DNA from: Verrucomicrobiota bacterium | Lineage (GTDB): Bacteria; Verrucomicrobiota; Verrucomicrobiia; Palsa-1439 | Reading direction: 5' to 3' | Length of the DNA: 35,739 nucleotides | NCBI GenBank assembly: GCA_003164675.1 | Contig: PLTX01000031.1 | Location: 1-35,739 of the forward strand | Shown here: positions 24,086 through 33,298 of the stretch, piece after piece | How the letters are laid out: each line of letters opens with the position of its first letter | How positions within the stretch are numbered: the first letter of the stretch is position 1 | Made by a program: the position numbers and the translations under genes | Notes under the pieces: model-generated | What the model saw: only the letters and a program-made list of their open reading frames with translations | Told to the model about the DNA's origin: nothing | Databases searched by the model: none

Positions 24086-25003
24086 TTACGGCTGTTTCTT
24101 CGACATCGCTTCCAGCGCGAGATAGAGGGCGTGGGTCCCGCTCTTGCCGTGTCCCTGTGCCTGGACGGCGCGGTAGAGTTCGCGCACCAGCTTCAGCCCC
24201 GGCAGGGTAAGGTCCATGCGTTCGGCTTCGGCGAGGGCGATTTCCATGTCCTTGACGAAGTGGTCGACGAGGAATCCCGGAGAGAAGTTGCGCTGCAGAA
24301 TGCGCGGCGCGAGATTGTCGAGCGTCCAACAACCGGCGGCGCCGGGGCGAACGGATTGGAGCATGGTTTCGAGATTGAGGCCGGCTTTGGCGCCATAGAG
24401 CAGGCTTTCGCACACGCCGATCATGGTGCCGGCGATGACAATCTGGTTGCACATCTTGGCGTGTTGACCCGCGCCCGCGCCGCCCTGGTGCACGATGGTC
24501 TTGCCAAGAACCTGTAGCAGGGGTAGCACGCGCCCCACGGCATCCGCGTCGCCGCCGAGCATGATCGAGAGCGTGGCATTGCGCGCGCCCACGTCGCCAC
24601 CGGACACGGGCGCATCGATGGCGTCCACTCCCTTTGCTTTGGCGGCGGCGTAAATCTGTTTCGACAAACTCGGGTTGGTGGTGGTCATGTCGATGGTGAC
24701 GCTGTCGGGCTTCACGCCAGCGAGCACGCCATCGTCGCTGAAGTAGACTTCCCGCACGTCGCGCGGGTAACCGACCACGGTGAAGATGACGTCCGATTGC
24801 AAGGCGACGGCCCGGGGCGAATCGGCCCACTTCGCGCCCTCGTCGAGCAACGGTTGCGCCTTGGGTTTGGTCCGATTGTGAACGGTGACGGTGTAGCCCT
24901 TTTCCAGGAGATGCCCGCACATGGAGAGGCCCATGACACCCGTGCCAATCCAGCCGAGACGAGTCGTGGATGGGGAGATCGGCGTTGGTGCGGTCGTGGG
25001 CAT
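24086..25003 (-). CDS. NAD(P)-dependent beta-hydroxyacid dehydrogenase (3-hydroxyisobutyrate dehydrogenase family)
   Basis: The 305-residue protein has an N-terminal Rossmann fold ([32 protein letters not shown]), the substrate-binding [16 protein letters not shown] and the catalytic lysine in [11 protein letters not shown]. The all-helical C-terminal domain ends at [10 protein letters not shown]. The family oxidises 3-hydroxyisobutyrate or reduces tartronate or succinic semialdehyde, and the true substrate here is open. NR in HNRTKPK suggests NADPH preference (Arg after the second strand), which is an inference. The ATG at 25003 lies inside a 19-base sequence that recurs at 26921-26939. No ribosome site is evident. 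The gap 25004-25215 must hold the divergent promoters, but none is clear. Confidence 0.92.
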   Translation of the reverse strand: MPTTAPTPISPSTTRLGWIGTGVMGLSMCGHLLEKGYTVTVHNRTKPKAQPLLDEGAKWADSPRAVALQSDVIFTVVGYPRDVREVYFSDDGVLAGVKPDSVTIDMTTTNPSLSKQIYAAAKAKGVDAIDAPVSGGDVGARNATLSIMLGGDADAVGRVLPLLQVLGKTIVHQGGAGAGQHAKMCNQIVIAGTMIGVCESLLYGAKAGLNLETMLQSVRPGAAGCWTLDNLAPRILQRNFSPGFLVDHFVKDMEIALAEAERMDLTLPGLKLVRELYRAVQAQGHGKSGTHALYLALEAMSKKQP

Positions 25004-25215
25004 CGACCGGCACGCTAGGCGAACCCGCGCGAGGTTGTCAAACGGATTTGGGTTGACGACGGGAATGGTTGAATTTCGATGGCAGTGTAAGCCCGTCCTC
25101 TTGCGTCCTGAAGAAACAGATCAAAGGACGTGTTAGGAATTAACAGATATGTCTTCCGTGTGTCTTGCTGTATTCAACGGGCCATGTTTTACTTGGAGCA
25201 ACCGAAGTCGGCTGC

Positions 25216-26844
25216 GTGAAGTCGAAGCCATCCAATCCGCAGGCTGTGGTCAGAGGCGAGGCGCTGTTTTCCTATTCGCTGGTGGGCGCGTTCGTGGTCT
25301 TGGGAGTAATCGGCGTCCTGCATCACGCGATGTGGCGCGATGAGGTCTATACGTGGCTGAGGGCAAGATTCGGCAACTCCTTGCGCGATCTGTATCTGGT
25401 GGCGCGATACGACGTTCATTTTATGCTTTGGGACGTTGTGCTGTGGATACTGACGAGATTCACTCACCACTGCCAGGCGATGCAATGGCTGCACCTCGCG
25501 CTGGCGACGTGCAGCGTCTGGGTAGTGGTTCGGTTGAGCCCGTTTACCCGGTTGCAGAAGGCCCTGTATTGTTTTGGATACTTCGCCATCTTTGAGTACT
25601 GCTTGATCGCGCGGCCATATGTCTTGATTGCGCTTTTGGTATTCAGTTTGTGCGCCGTGTGCACCCGGCGAAAGGACAACTTCGTTGCCCAAGCGGTGCT
25701 CCTGTTCCTGCTCTCCAACATCAACGCGCTGGCGACGATCATTGCCTTCTCGTTTGTCGCGGCGTCAGCGTTGGAGCATATCCGTCGCCGAGACGTGGGA
25801 GAGTTGTGGGCCACGAGGAAACGAGCGTTGATCCTCAGTGGCGTGATTCTGTGCGCGGCCCTGATCGGTGTCGCGCTTCAGTCGATCAGGCCCAAAGACG
25901 CGTTAGCCTTCCAAAGTTGGCCGCGCCCCATGACCGTCTTAAGTTTTGCCGCGGCGCTCGGCGACGTTTGGCGCGGCTATGTCCCGATCCCCGGACCATT
26001 CCCTCATTTGGTGAAGCTGATATGGGGATCGAATTTCCTGTTGGATTCCGCACCTCAAACATTGGCATTGGGTGCGACCTTATCTCTCGGCCTGCTGGCG
26101 ATGTCGGTTTGGACGCTTCGGCGGAGCCTGATGGCCGTCGTGTGGTACTTGTTCGGGACGGGACTGATGCTGGTGTTTCATTTCGTGGTCTCAGAGGCCG
26201 CGGTGCGGCATGACGGTCTGTATTTTATACTGTACCTTGCGTGCTTGTGGTGCGGGTTCACATGGAGTCGCGACCAGAAGCCGCAGTCATCCCCCGCGAT
26301 TCTACCCGTGCGGATGGAGCGTTTGTTTCTCCCATTGATCCTGGCCCTTCAGGTGGTTGCAGGCGCGTATGCGTGGACGCTCCATCTGATGACGCCGTTT
26401 TCCGCCAGCAAACTGGCCGCAGACTTCATTCGACAACACGGCTATGCGAATCTGCTGATTATTGGGAGCAGGGAGTTGAATGTTACTCCCGTGACTGCCT
26501 ATCTGGATCAACCGATTTATTACCCCGATAGCAAGAGGTTTGGGACGTTCTCCTGTGAGAACAGCGCCCGACATGATCTTTCTCCGCAGGAGCTCCTGCA
26601 GTCAGTGGCGCAGATGGCCATGAAAGCACACGGGGATACGCTTCTGGTCAGGAGCGTCTCGTTTACAATCTCACACGACGGCATTACGCAGCCACTGGAG
26701 AGCGCATGGCTGAGCCCGGATGGCAGCGGTTGCACTCTGTCAGGGCCGCCGCCGGAGCCACGCATGAAGATCTCGCTACTCGCGGATTTTCGGACCGCGA
26801 TCGTGGATGAGGCGTACTGGCTCTACTTGATCAGTCAGCGGTGA
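25216..26844 (+). CDS. Polytopic membrane protein, probable GT-C-like glycosyltransferase
   Basis: The 542-residue protein has about eleven hydrophobic helices and a soluble C-terminal part from about residue 430. After TM1 comes MWRDEVYTWLRARFGNSLRD, then YDVHFMLWDVVLWIL. The Asp-Glu pair in the first outer loop and the later RYDVH segment are features of GT-C-like membrane proteins. I recall unnamed relatives in Bacteroidota and Verrucomicrobiota with RDE...H-P/F-x-LW. Donor and acceptor are unknown. GTG at 25216 (MKSKPSNPQ) was chosen because it gives a short basic N-terminus. A TTG at 25165 is the longest option. It is transcribed divergently from the dehydrogenase. Confidence 0.72.
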   Translation: MKSKPSNPQAVVRGEALFSYSLVGAFVVLGVIGVLHHAMWRDEVYTWLRARFGNSLRDLYLVARYDVHFMLWDVVLWILTRFTHHCQAMQWLHLALATCSVWVVVRLSPFTRLQKALYCFGYFAIFEYCLIARPYVLIALLVFSLCAVCTRRKDNFVAQAVLLFLLSNINALATIIAFSFVAASALEHIRRRDVGELWATRKRALILSGVILCAALIGVALQSIRPKDALAFQSWPRPMTVLSFAAALGDVWRGYVPIPGPFPHLVKLIWGSNFLLDSAPQTLALGATLSLGLLAMSVWTLRRSLMAVVWYLFGTGLMLVFHFVVSEAAVRHDGLYFILYLACLWCGFTWSRDQKPQSSPAILPVRMERLFLPLILALQVVAGAYAWTLHLMTPFSASKLAADFIRQHGYANLLIIGSRELNVTPVTAYLDQPIYYPDSKRFGTFSCENSARHDLSPQELLQSVAQMAMKAHGDTLLVRSVSFTISHDGITQPLESAWLSPDGSGCTLSGPPPEPRMKISLLADFRTAIVDEAYWLYLISQR

Positions 26845-27425
26845 TGGAATCGGGTGGGGTCGTTGTGGATCGTTGCTGGACCGGGCACAGTTGGTGGTTG
26901 GGCGGCGAGTGGAGGGTGCTGGCATCGACCGGCACGCTACCCTCGCCGCTCGGCTTTCCAGTTGACTTCCATATCGGAGTTGCGATATCCTGCCGGGAGC
27001 AGGAAGAGTTGTTGGCTGGCGTTGCGGTCGGGGATCGCAACTGTTCTTTGAAATGACAGGGCAATGGCCGGGGAGCACCACGGCAACCAACGGTCGTGCG
27101 GAAGCCCGACCCTCCGAACGGAGACGACGGTGGGAGGGGTGGATGACCGGTCCGCGTACACGGTACGCGGCTACAATGCGGAGAGGGGTGCCCCCATATA
27201 TGTAAAATTACCAAACGAAGCCAATTTTTTGGAGTGTTGGACAGTGTGGATTGGCTTGAGGGACAAGATGTTAGTAGTCCAAGTGTGCCATTTTGTCACT
27301 TGGCTTTGTTTTGCCGGAAATGGCTTTGTTTTGCCTGTTTGGGTCGGTGATAGCGTCTGAAGATACGCATTTGGCGCGTGTTGTCGGACTCGGTTTGAGG
27401 TAACAGTAACCGCACCGCCGTCTCG
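26845..27425. repeat. Repeat-rich noncoding gap before nnr
   Basis: There is no supportable gene in about 580 bases. It contains a 19-base copy (26921-26939) of the sequence at 24999-25017, a GGTCG...CGACC imperfect hairpin (27092-27111), and a perfect eight-base-pair hairpin CCGCGTAC/GTACGCGG (27152-27170). There is also a tandem direct repeat TGGCTTTGTTTTGCC at 27301-27315 and 27321-27335. The part from about 27190 is clearly more AT-rich than the surroundings. The mix looks like degraded extragenic palindromic elements. Confidence 0.55.
27152..27170. repeat. Perfect palindromic hairpin, extragenic element
   Basis: CCGCGTAC (27152-27159) and GTACGCGG (27163-27170) are exact inverted copies around a three-base loop. 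The site sits in the noncoding gap 300 bases before nnr, with no T-run, so it is more likely a repeat element than a terminator. Confidence 0.6.
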
Positions 27426-27454
27426 TTGCTTTTGGGCATGGCGTTCGCTACACT
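27426..27454 (+). promoter_or_regulatory. nnr promoter, start of RNA at or next to the ATG
   Basis: TTGCTT (27426-27431) and TACACT (27449-27454) are separated by 17 bases. The nnr ATG begins eight bases after the -10 box. RNA would start at or within two bases of the ATG, and no ribosome site exists, so nnr may have a leaderless mRNA like that proposed for priA. Confidence 0.5.
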
Positions 27455-27462
27455 GACCTTGA

Positions 27463-28974
27463 ATGAAAGCGGTTACGACGGAACAGATTCGGCAACTGGA
27501 CCAAGGCAGCATCGCTGCGGGCGTTCCCCGAGCGGAACTGATGGAGCGCGCGGGTTATGCCGTTGCCCGCACGACCATGGAATACTTGCGGCGGCAGGAT
27601 GCGCGGTCCGTGCTGCTTCTGGCCGGGAAGGGCAACAACGGCGGCGATGCGATCGTGGCGGCGCGGCATCTGGCGGGGGCCGGTTGCCAGCCCGCATTGG
27701 TGTTGCTTTGTAGCCGTAACGAATTACAGGGCGACGCGCTTGGGCATTTCCAGAAGCTCGTGAGCGCGGTGCGCGTGTTGGAACTACCGACGCTCGACCA
27801 ATTTGCCGAGCTTGTCGGGGAGATGGAGCCTGCGGTCGTCGTGGACGGTTTGCTGGGCACGGGGTTGAAGGGAGACGTGCGCGAGCCGTACGCCACGGCG
27901 GTCAAGGTGATCAATGGCCTGCATCGGACGGTGGTGGCGATCGATATTCCGTCGGGTCTCGACAGCGATACGGGCGAAGTCCGTGGCGTGTGCGTGCGCG
28001 CCGACACGACGGTCACGATGGGGCTGCCGAAGGTCGGCTTGCTCAAACCCGGCGCGGCGGAATTTGTGGGTCGGATCGAAACCGTGGACATCGGGTTCCC
28101 GCGGAAGCTCGTGGATGAAATACAGACCGACGTGGAACTGGTGACCGCGCGGGACGTCGGGCCGCTATTGCCGGTGCGCCCTCGGGCGGCGCACAAGGGA
28201 GATTTTGGCCACCTGCTCGTCATTGCCGGTTCGGAAGGTTACACCGGAGCGCCGGTGCTGACGGCGCAAGCGGCGGCGCGCGCCGGGGTCGGGTTGGTGA
28301 CACTGGCCGTGCCGCGGAGCATTTATCGGATTGTGGCGGCGAATTGTCCGCCGGAAGTGATGCCGCGCCCGGCGGATTTCGACAAACTCGATCCGACGGA
28401 TTTTGCCGGGTTTAATGCCGTGGCACTCGGGCCGGGGTTGGGGCAGCACGCGAGGACGCAGAAGGTGATTTGGAAGGTTGTGAGCGGATGGTTCCCGCCG
28501 ATGGTCGTGGACGCGGATGCGTTGAATGGGATCGCGCAAGGGGTGGCCGCGTTGAAGAAGCTGCACAAGCCGATGGTGCTCACGCCGCACCCGGGGGAGA
28601 TGGGGCGGCTGATCGGCAAGACCAGCAAGGATGTGCAGGCGAACCGGTGGGAGGTCGCGCGCGGTTTTGCGAGGGAATACGGCGTGGTCACGGTGTTGAA
28701 GGGCGCCGGGACGGTGATCGCGGAGAAATCGGGACCACTGTGGATCAATTCAACGGGCAATCCGGGGATGGCCAAGGGCGGCATGGGCGACGCGTTGACG
28801 GGGATCATCGGCGCGTTTCTGGCGCAGGGCATGGCGCCGGCGGATGCGGCGCGCGCAGGGGTATTCATTCATGGGCTGGCGGGCGATCTCGCGAGCCAGG
28901 CGGTCGGCGAACGCGCCATGTTGACCTCAGATTTGATCGGGCATTTGGGCGCGGCATTCGCCACGCTGGACTAA
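27463..28974 (+). CDS. nnr: Bifunctional NAD(P)H-hydrate repair enzyme (epimerase and ADP-dependent dehydratase)
   Basis: The 503-residue fusion is normal for bacterial Nnr. The N-terminal YjeF_N epimerase domain (1-215) has GKGNNGGDAIVAARHL, VVDGLLGTGL and AIDIPSGLDSDTGEV. The C-terminal dehydratase (about 225-503) has HKGDFGHLLVIAGSEGYTGA, LTPHPGEMGRL and the nucleotide site NSTGNPGMAKGGMGDALTG. Together they restore NADH and NADPH from their damaged hydrates, using ADP. The ATG at 27463 follows a promoter directly. The gene ends 36 bases before tRNA-Thr. Confidence 0.97.
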   Translation: MKAVTTEQIRQLDQGSIAAGVPRAELMERAGYAVARTTMEYLRRQDARSVLLLAGKGNNGGDAIVAARHLAGAGCQPALVLLCSRNELQGDALGHFQKLVSAVRVLELPTLDQFAELVGEMEPAVVVDGLLGTGLKGDVREPYATAVKVINGLHRTVVAIDIPSGLDSDTGEVRGVCVRADTTVTMGLPKVGLLKPGAAEFVGRIETVDIGFPRKLVDEIQTDVELVTARDVGPLLPVRPRAAHKGDFGHLLVIAGSEGYTGAPVLTAQAAARAGVGLVTLAVPRSIYRIVAANCPPEVMPRPADFDKLDPTDFAGFNAVALGPGLGQHARTQKVIWKVVSGWFPPMVVDADALNGIAQGVAALKKLHKPMVLTPHPGEMGRLIGKTSKDVQANRWEVARGFAREYGVVTVLKGAGTVIAEKSGPLWINSTGNPGMAKGGMGDALTGIIGAFLAQGMAPADAARAGVFIHGLAGDLASQAVGERAMLTSDLIGHLGAAFATLD

Positions 28975-29010
28975 GCGCGCGGGCGATGGCATATTTCTGT
29001 CCGTCTTCAA

Positions 29011-29086
29011 GCCGGCGTAGCTCAATTGGCAGAGCGGCTGATTTGTAATCAGCAGGTTATCAGTTCAAGTCTGATCGCCGGCTCCA
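29011..29086 (+). tRNA. tRNA-Thr(UGU)
   Basis: The acceptor GCCGGCG (29011-29017) pairs with CGCCGGC (29076-29082). The D-arm contains GCTCAATTGGCAGAGC. The anticodon stem CTGAT/ATCAG encloses TTTGTAA with anticodon TGT. The T-loop is TTCAAGT, the discriminator is T and CCA is encoded (29084-29086). Confidence 0.97.
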
Positions 29087-29125
29087 TTCCAGCCCGCGCA
29101 ATCTGCAGGTCGCTCGCGGCTGCAC

Positions 29126-29146
29126 TGTTTAAACGCCGTTTAGACA
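29126..29146. terminator. Possible bidirectional hairpin between tRNA-Thr and the methyltransferase operon
   Basis: TGTTTAAAC (29126-29134) and GTTTAGACA (29138-29146) pair over nine positions with one weak pair, around a GCC loop. It lies 14 bases from the end of the RACo-like gene (- strand) and 40 bases after tRNA-Thr (+ strand). There is no good T-run on either side, so termination is only suggested by position. Confidence 0.3.
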
Positions 29147-29159
29147 AGACGCTTGAGAC

Positions 29160-30635
29160 TTACCTCGACAGCGTCAGTTGGTCGATGTAGCGCGTCTCGA
29201 AGCCGGGGTCGAGATTGAGTTCGACGACATTCAGCTCCCTGGCCAGGCGGCGGAGCTCATCAAGCACGCCGTAGTCCAGCAAGGCGAGGTAGGCACCGGC
29301 CAACGAGCTGTTGCCGATGACCTGTACTTGCTTGGGAACGAAACCCGGCAACATCCCGCAGGCAATCGCGTTGGTCACGTCGAGATGCAGTCCGAACCCT
29401 CCGGCCAGATACAGCATTTTAATCTGCGGTGGCTCCAACCCGACGCGATGCAGCAGCGTAAGGATGCCGGCAGCAATTGCCGCCTTGGCCTGCAACAAAT
29501 GCGCGATGTCCACTTCGGTGACAAACACTTGATCCGCCAGCCGGAGCCGGTCCGGTGTGGCAAACCGTCCCTGTTCGTTAAGCAATCCGACGCGCCGACC
29601 TTCGGCCAGGAGATCGATATAGCCGGAACCGCAAATCCCGACGGCCTTTTTGCGACCGATAATTTTCGTGTGCACCGCAAACGGCTCGCAGTCGAAACGG
29701 ATGCGCTCGATGGCGCCGGGGCTGGCGCGCACGCCGCTGGTCAAGCCAGCTCCTTCAAACGCCGGACCGGCGGCGGTCGCGCAACCGTACAGCAAGCCGT
29801 CGTTCTTGAGAATGATCTCGCCGTTGGTGCCGACGTCGACCAGCAAACTGGGGCCGTCGTCGTAGGCCAGGCCGCTCGCCAGTACGCCCGCGCACAAATC
29901 CGCTCCGACATACGCCGACATGCCAGGCAGCAGATGCACATCCACCGCACCGAGGTCCGGCAAGCGAATCACTCGATGATCCAGAAATGCCGGCGTGAAC
30001 GGCACCGTGCCCATTGGCGTCGGGTCGACGCCAGCCAGCAGGTGCAACATAGTCGTGTTGCCGGCAACGGTGACACACGCCAGGCGTTCGGTGGCGCCAG
30101 CCTCGGCGAGAAGCGGCACGATGGTTTCCTTCACAACCGCAGCCTGCAACTGCGTGATCATTGCCGGATGGCCGGCGCAGAGATTGATGCGCGTCAGGAC
30201 GTCGTCGCCGTAGTGCATCTGCCGATTGAAATCAGTCGCCCGGCCAACGATTCGGCCGGACGCGAGGTTGACGACCAGAACGGCGACAGTCGTCGTGCCG
30301 ACGTCGATGGCCACGCCGAGACCTTCGCGCACCAACGGAGCGTGAGCCTGCGGTACGTTGATGCGGAAATCGCTGACCGCTTGCGGCCGATGCGCGATCA
30401 GCGAGCGCTCCGGTATGCGCACGCGCAGGTGCCGACATTCGGCGACAGACATCTCGCAGGCGCGCACCTGCCGGGACTGGCCGCTGGCGTCGACGAGTTC
30501 AACGTGGCACCCGTTGCAGAGGCCGCGCCCGCCGCAACGGGTGTTCAGCGGCAGATGCCGGCGGCGCAGCCATTCGGTGAGACGGATGCCCTTCTGCCGT
30601 GTGGCGGGCTCGACGATAATCTCAGTGACCGGCAT
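29160..30635 (-). CDS. RACo-type corrinoid protein reductive activator ([2Fe-2S] plus ASKHA/DUF4445)
   Basis: The 491-residue protein starts with a plant-type ferredoxin domain (about 1-85) whose cluster cysteines are 34, 40, 43 and 60 (CGGRGLCNGC, later RACE). After a linker comes an ASKHA/DUF4445 domain: VAIDVGTTTVAVLVVNLASG, VTVAGNTTMLHLLAGVDPT, LLVDVGTNGEIILKN, CATAAGPAFEGAGLTSG and LAGGFG. Such proteins (RACo, RamQ, Orf7-like activators) reduce inactive Co(II) corrinoid back to Co(I) using ATP. Unlike archaeal RamA, there is no C-terminal 2[4Fe-4S]. The ATG at 30635 has GAGG six bases upstream and lies 14 bases inside the DUF1638 gene end. It is the last gene of the operon. Confidence 0.95.
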   Translation of the reverse strand: MPVTEIIVEPATRQKGIRLTEWLRRRHLPLNTRCGGRGLCNGCHVELVDASGQSRQVRACEMSVAECRHLRVRIPERSLIAHRPQAVSDFRINVPQAHAPLVREGLGVAIDVGTTTVAVLVVNLASGRIVGRATDFNRQMHYGDDVLTRINLCAGHPAMITQLQAAVVKETIVPLLAEAGATERLACVTVAGNTTMLHLLAGVDPTPMGTVPFTPAFLDHRVIRLPDLGAVDVHLLPGMSAYVGADLCAGVLASGLAYDDGPSLLVDVGTNGEIILKNDGLLYGCATAAGPAFEGAGLTSGVRASPGAIERIRFDCEPFAVHTKIIGRKKAVGICGSGYIDLLAEGRRVGLLNEQGRFATPDRLRLADQVFVTEVDIAHLLQAKAAIAAGILTLLHRVGLEPPQIKMLYLAGGFGLHLDVTNAIACGMLPGFVPKQVQVIGNSSLAGAYLALLDYGVLDELRRLARELNVVELNLDPGFETRYIDQLTLSR

Positions 30636-31356
30636 GGACAGCCTCAATCACACGCGCGTCGGCGGTCACGCGAAAGGTCTGACCGGGCTCGAGAGCCAGA
30701 AACCGCTCATTGTCCCACGGTCCGCTCAAGAGCGCTTTCAGCAGCGCCGGATCACCGCATTGATAATCGCATTTCCAGCCGAGCCATTTGGCGCACCGCT
30801 GCGTGTAGGCCAGTTCCTTCTCGATGTCACCGCAACCGAGGTGGACGAACGCCGCGTTGTTGTAGGTCTTAAACCAGTGTTGTTCGCTCTCCATGAGGAA
30901 GTCGGCGTTGTCTTCGCCATACTTCTCGATGTACTCGCGATGGACCGTCTCGTAGCGTTCTGGGCCGGGCATGGGGGTGTGCCGGTTCCAGCCGGGGCTG
31001 TACCAATAGGTGCCGGGATGCCGCTGCACATATTCAGCGTAGCGTTCCTTGCTGCCGAGAAGCAACGTGATGCAGTCGTGCGCGCGCGGGATCACCAGCC
31101 GGCAACGCCGCGTCCGCACGCCTTCGCTGCCCCGACTGCACAAGCCGTAACCGAGCGCGATTGTTCCGGCATCACTCTGTCCCTCAACCCGGTCGATGGC
31201 GGCTTGAAGTTTTTCGCGGAGCTTGCCGGGTTCGTTGTGCAATCCCTGTTCGAGGATCTCGATGCACACGACGTGCGAAAGCTCGCGCGCGAAATGCGCG
31301 ATCTCGGTTTCCAACACGGCGCAGGTGACGACCGCGATCTTGTGATTCCCGCTCAT
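30622..31356 (-). CDS. DUF1638 protein of corrinoid methyltransferase cluster
   Basis: The 244-residue protein opens MSGNHKIAVVTCAVLETEIA and contains EILEQGLHNEP, ALGYGLCSRG, IPRAHDCITLLLGSKERYAE, a PGTYWYSPGWN motif and VHLGCGDIEKEL. This is the DUF1638 pattern. The family is often found next to corrinoid-dependent methyltransferases in methanogens, acetogens and other anaerobes. The conserved Cys and His residues (TCAV, LCSRG, HDC) suggest a metal or corrinoid-handling role, but no activity is established. The ATG overlaps the stop of the UroD-type gene (ATGA), and its end overlaps the activator gene. Confidence 0.9.
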   Translation of the reverse strand: MSGNHKIAVVTCAVLETEIAHFARELSHVVCIEILEQGLHNEPGKLREKLQAAIDRVEGQSDAGTIALGYGLCSRGSEGVRTRRCRLVIPRAHDCITLLLGSKERYAEYVQRHPGTYWYSPGWNRHTPMPGPERYETVHREYIEKYGEDNADFLMESEQHWFKTYNNAAFVHLGCGDIEKELAYTQRCAKWLGWKCDYQCGDPALLKALLSGPWDNERFLALEPGQTFRVTADARVIEAVHAGH

Positions 31357-32432
31357 GTATACCGGCCATATTGATCGAGCAATGAAACGATAAATTGGTA
31401 CGTGTCCCAACTGACTTGTGGCGGGACGCTGTGGTCGCTGTGATAGATGTAGCCTTTGGTCGCCATGCCGGCGGCGAGTTTTTGCCGGATTTCAGTTTCA
31501 ATCTTGGCCCGCTCGTTGGTGATCAACACCATTACGTCGATATTCCCGAAGAACGCCAACCGGTCGCCGTATCGCGGGCACAAGTTCCGGATATCCATGC
31601 TGGCTTTGCATTCGAGCGGTTGCAGGCAGTCGAAGCCGGCCGCGACATACAAATCCAGCACGCCATTCACATCGCCATCGGTGTGGTAGATGAATTTCAT
31701 CCGATGCGCGTGCGCCCAATCGCAAAGTCGTCTGTGGTCCGGCCAGATCAACTCCCGGTACATCTGGGGCGAACACACCGTTGCGGTTTTGAACGCCATG
31801 TCGCCGAAAATCCACAAGCCATCCGGCTGGATGCCGGTGGCCATCAAGGCGTCGAGGTTGCGCAACATCACGTCGGTGTATGTCTGTGACACGTCACGAA
31901 TCCAGTCGGGATCTTCGGCCATGGCGATAAGTGTGGTCTCATCGCCCATCAACGACCGCGTGTCTTCGAAACTCTCAACCCCGGCCAGATAACACCACCG
32001 GCCTCGCGTGCGACCGCGCTGGTACTCGCGCCGGACCGCTTCGGGATCGTTCTGCAATCCAGTGCTGAGCAATGCCGGCTTGAACACCCGCTCCCATTGT
32101 TCCCGCGAGTCGCACTCGAACCCGAGATGGTCCGGCGTGCCGCTCTTGTTGCGCCAGTAGCGGACGAGCTTGCCGTTGCTGTCGCGGACCACGCGAGTGT
32201 CCTTGTCGATGCTGACGATTTCCTCGCGCCCCGGGAACGCCTGCGGCCAGAGCCAATTTATGGCGTGGAAATCACTCTGCAACAAATCGAGCGCCTGCTT
32301 CACGTCGCCGTTGAGTCCTTCGTCTTGCCACCGCTCGATGGTTTCCGGCCAGTAACCATCGTGGCGGGGCACGCGGTCGTGGTCCTGGCGGGCGAACATC
32401 CGATTGACACGTTCAAGGCCGGTCAGTTTCAT
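31353..32432 (-). CDS. Uroporphyrinogen decarboxylase-type (MtaA/CmuA/MtvB superfamily) methyltransferase
   Basis: The 359-residue TIM-barrel protein begins MKLTGLERVNRMFARQDHDR. It contains GIQPDGLWIFGDMAFKT, a WPDHRRLCDWAHAHRMKFIY strand leading to HTDGDVNGVLDLYVAAG, and ending YHSDHSVPPQVSWDTY. This is the COG0407 UroD-like group used by corrinoid methyltransferases rather than true HemE, which lacks the HTDGDV zinc-type region. In the operon it may take the methyl group from the unknown donor, as MtvB-type O-demethylases do. ATG 32432 overlaps the homocysteine methyltransferase stop. A longer frame to 32486 is inside that gene. Confidence 0.9.
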   Translation of the reverse strand: MKLTGLERVNRMFARQDHDRVPRHDGYWPETIERWQDEGLNGDVKQALDLLQSDFHAINWLWPQAFPGREEIVSIDKDTRVVRDSNGKLVRYWRNKSGTPDHLGFECDSREQWERVFKPALLSTGLQNDPEAVRREYQRGRTRGRWCYLAGVESFEDTRSLMGDETTLIAMAEDPDWIRDVSQTYTDVMLRNLDALMATGIQPDGLWIFGDMAFKTATVCSPQMYRELIWPDHRRLCDWAHAHRMKFIYHTDGDVNGVLDLYVAAGFDCLQPLECKASMDIRNLCPRYGDRLAFFGNIDVMVLITNERAKIETEIRQKLAAGMATKGYIYHSDHSVPPQVSWDTYQFIVSLLDQYGRYT

Positions 32433-33298
32433 GATGGGATTGCACCGCGTATGGCGCGGATGTGCTCGGGCGTCGAACCACAACAACCGCCGAGGATGGC
32501 CACGCCGATTTCGTTCATGCGCATGGCGAACTCAGCCATCGCGTGGGGCGTCGTAGCGTACAAGGCCTTGCCGTCGACGAACTGCGGCAGGCCAGCGTTT
32601 GGTTTTGCGAGCAGGAGCACATTCGGACGAGCCGCTTTCATGGCGCGGATGACGTGTTCAACAACCTCCGGGCCGACGCTGCAATTCGCGCCGACAGCCA
32701 CCGCTCCGGCATCGCTCAACTGCGCGACGGCATCTTTAGGTGTCACGCCCATCATCGTGCGGCCACTTTGGTCAAACGTCATGCTGGCCAGTATGGGCAG
32801 GTTCGTGGCACGTGCGGCTTCGACCGCCAACAGGGCTTCGCTCAAGTCGGTAAATGTCTCGCACACCAACGCATCCACTCCGGCTGCGGCGAGTAATGCA
32901 GCCTGTTCGGCGAACGATTGCCGGGCTTCGTCGGGGCTAAACTCACCGTATGGCTCGAGCATCTCGCCGGTCGGCCCGATCGAGCCGGCAAGGAAGACTG
33001 CTCGGCCAGCCACCGCTTCGCGGGCAAGTTGTACGGCAGTCCGGTTGATGGCTTCGAGTTCTTCCTCCCTGCCACCGCGGCGGAGATGCACGCGGCTCGC
33101 GCCAAACGTGTCGGTGTAAACCAGATTGCTGCCGGCATCGATGTATTGGGCAACAAGCATCCGCACGGCGGCAGGGTTCTCCAGCACCCAGAGATCGGGG
33201 GCTTCGCCGACCGGCAAGCCGGCGGCTTGCAGCATCGTGCCGGTCGCGCCATCGGCCAACAGGGGCGCTTGCTGTTGCAGTACTTCAAGAAAGTTCAT
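32429..33298 (-). CDS. Homocysteine S-methyltransferase family protein
   Basis: This is a 289-residue barrel of the MetH N-terminal/BHMT class. It opens with LLADGATGTMLQAAGLP, followed by YTDTFGASRVHL, AGSIGPTGEML and VCETFTDLSEAL. The zinc cysteines are Cys206 (GANCSVGPE) and Cys272/Cys273 (GGCCGSTPEH), all present, so homocysteine activation is likely. Only this module of MetH is present. Cobalamin is supplied by the separate corrinoid protein two genes upstream, so methylcorrinoid would pass its methyl to homocysteine, giving methionine. It overlaps neighbours on both sides (14 bases upstream, 4 downstream). Confidence 0.94.
   Translation of the reverse strand: MNFLEVLQQQAPLLADGATGTMLQAAGLPVGEAPDLWVLENPAAVRMLVAQYIDAGSNLVYTDTFGASRVHLRRGGREEELEAINRTAVQLAREAVAGRAVFLAGSIGPTGEMLEPYGEFSPDEARQSFAEQAALLAAAGVDALVCETFTDLSEALLAVEAARATNLPILASMTFDQSGRTMMGVTPKDAVAQLSDAGAVAVGANCSVGPEVVEHVIRAMKAARPNVLLLAKPNAGLPQFVDGKALYATTPHAMAEFAMRMNEIGVAILGGCCGSTPEHIRAIRGAIPS

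Noticed and set aside
23744-24517. 257-codon frame on the + strand through the tRNA-Arg region
   Set aside because: It crosses the tRNA in antisense and then runs antisense to the dehydrogenase gene. Its RPAGVEPATFGSVDQ part is the familiar translation of a tRNA complement.
29178-30872. Long 564-codon open frame on the + strand
   Set aside because: It is antisense to the RACo-like gene, which has ferredoxin and ASKHA motifs. The + frame has no family pattern and is a by-product of GC-rich codon use.
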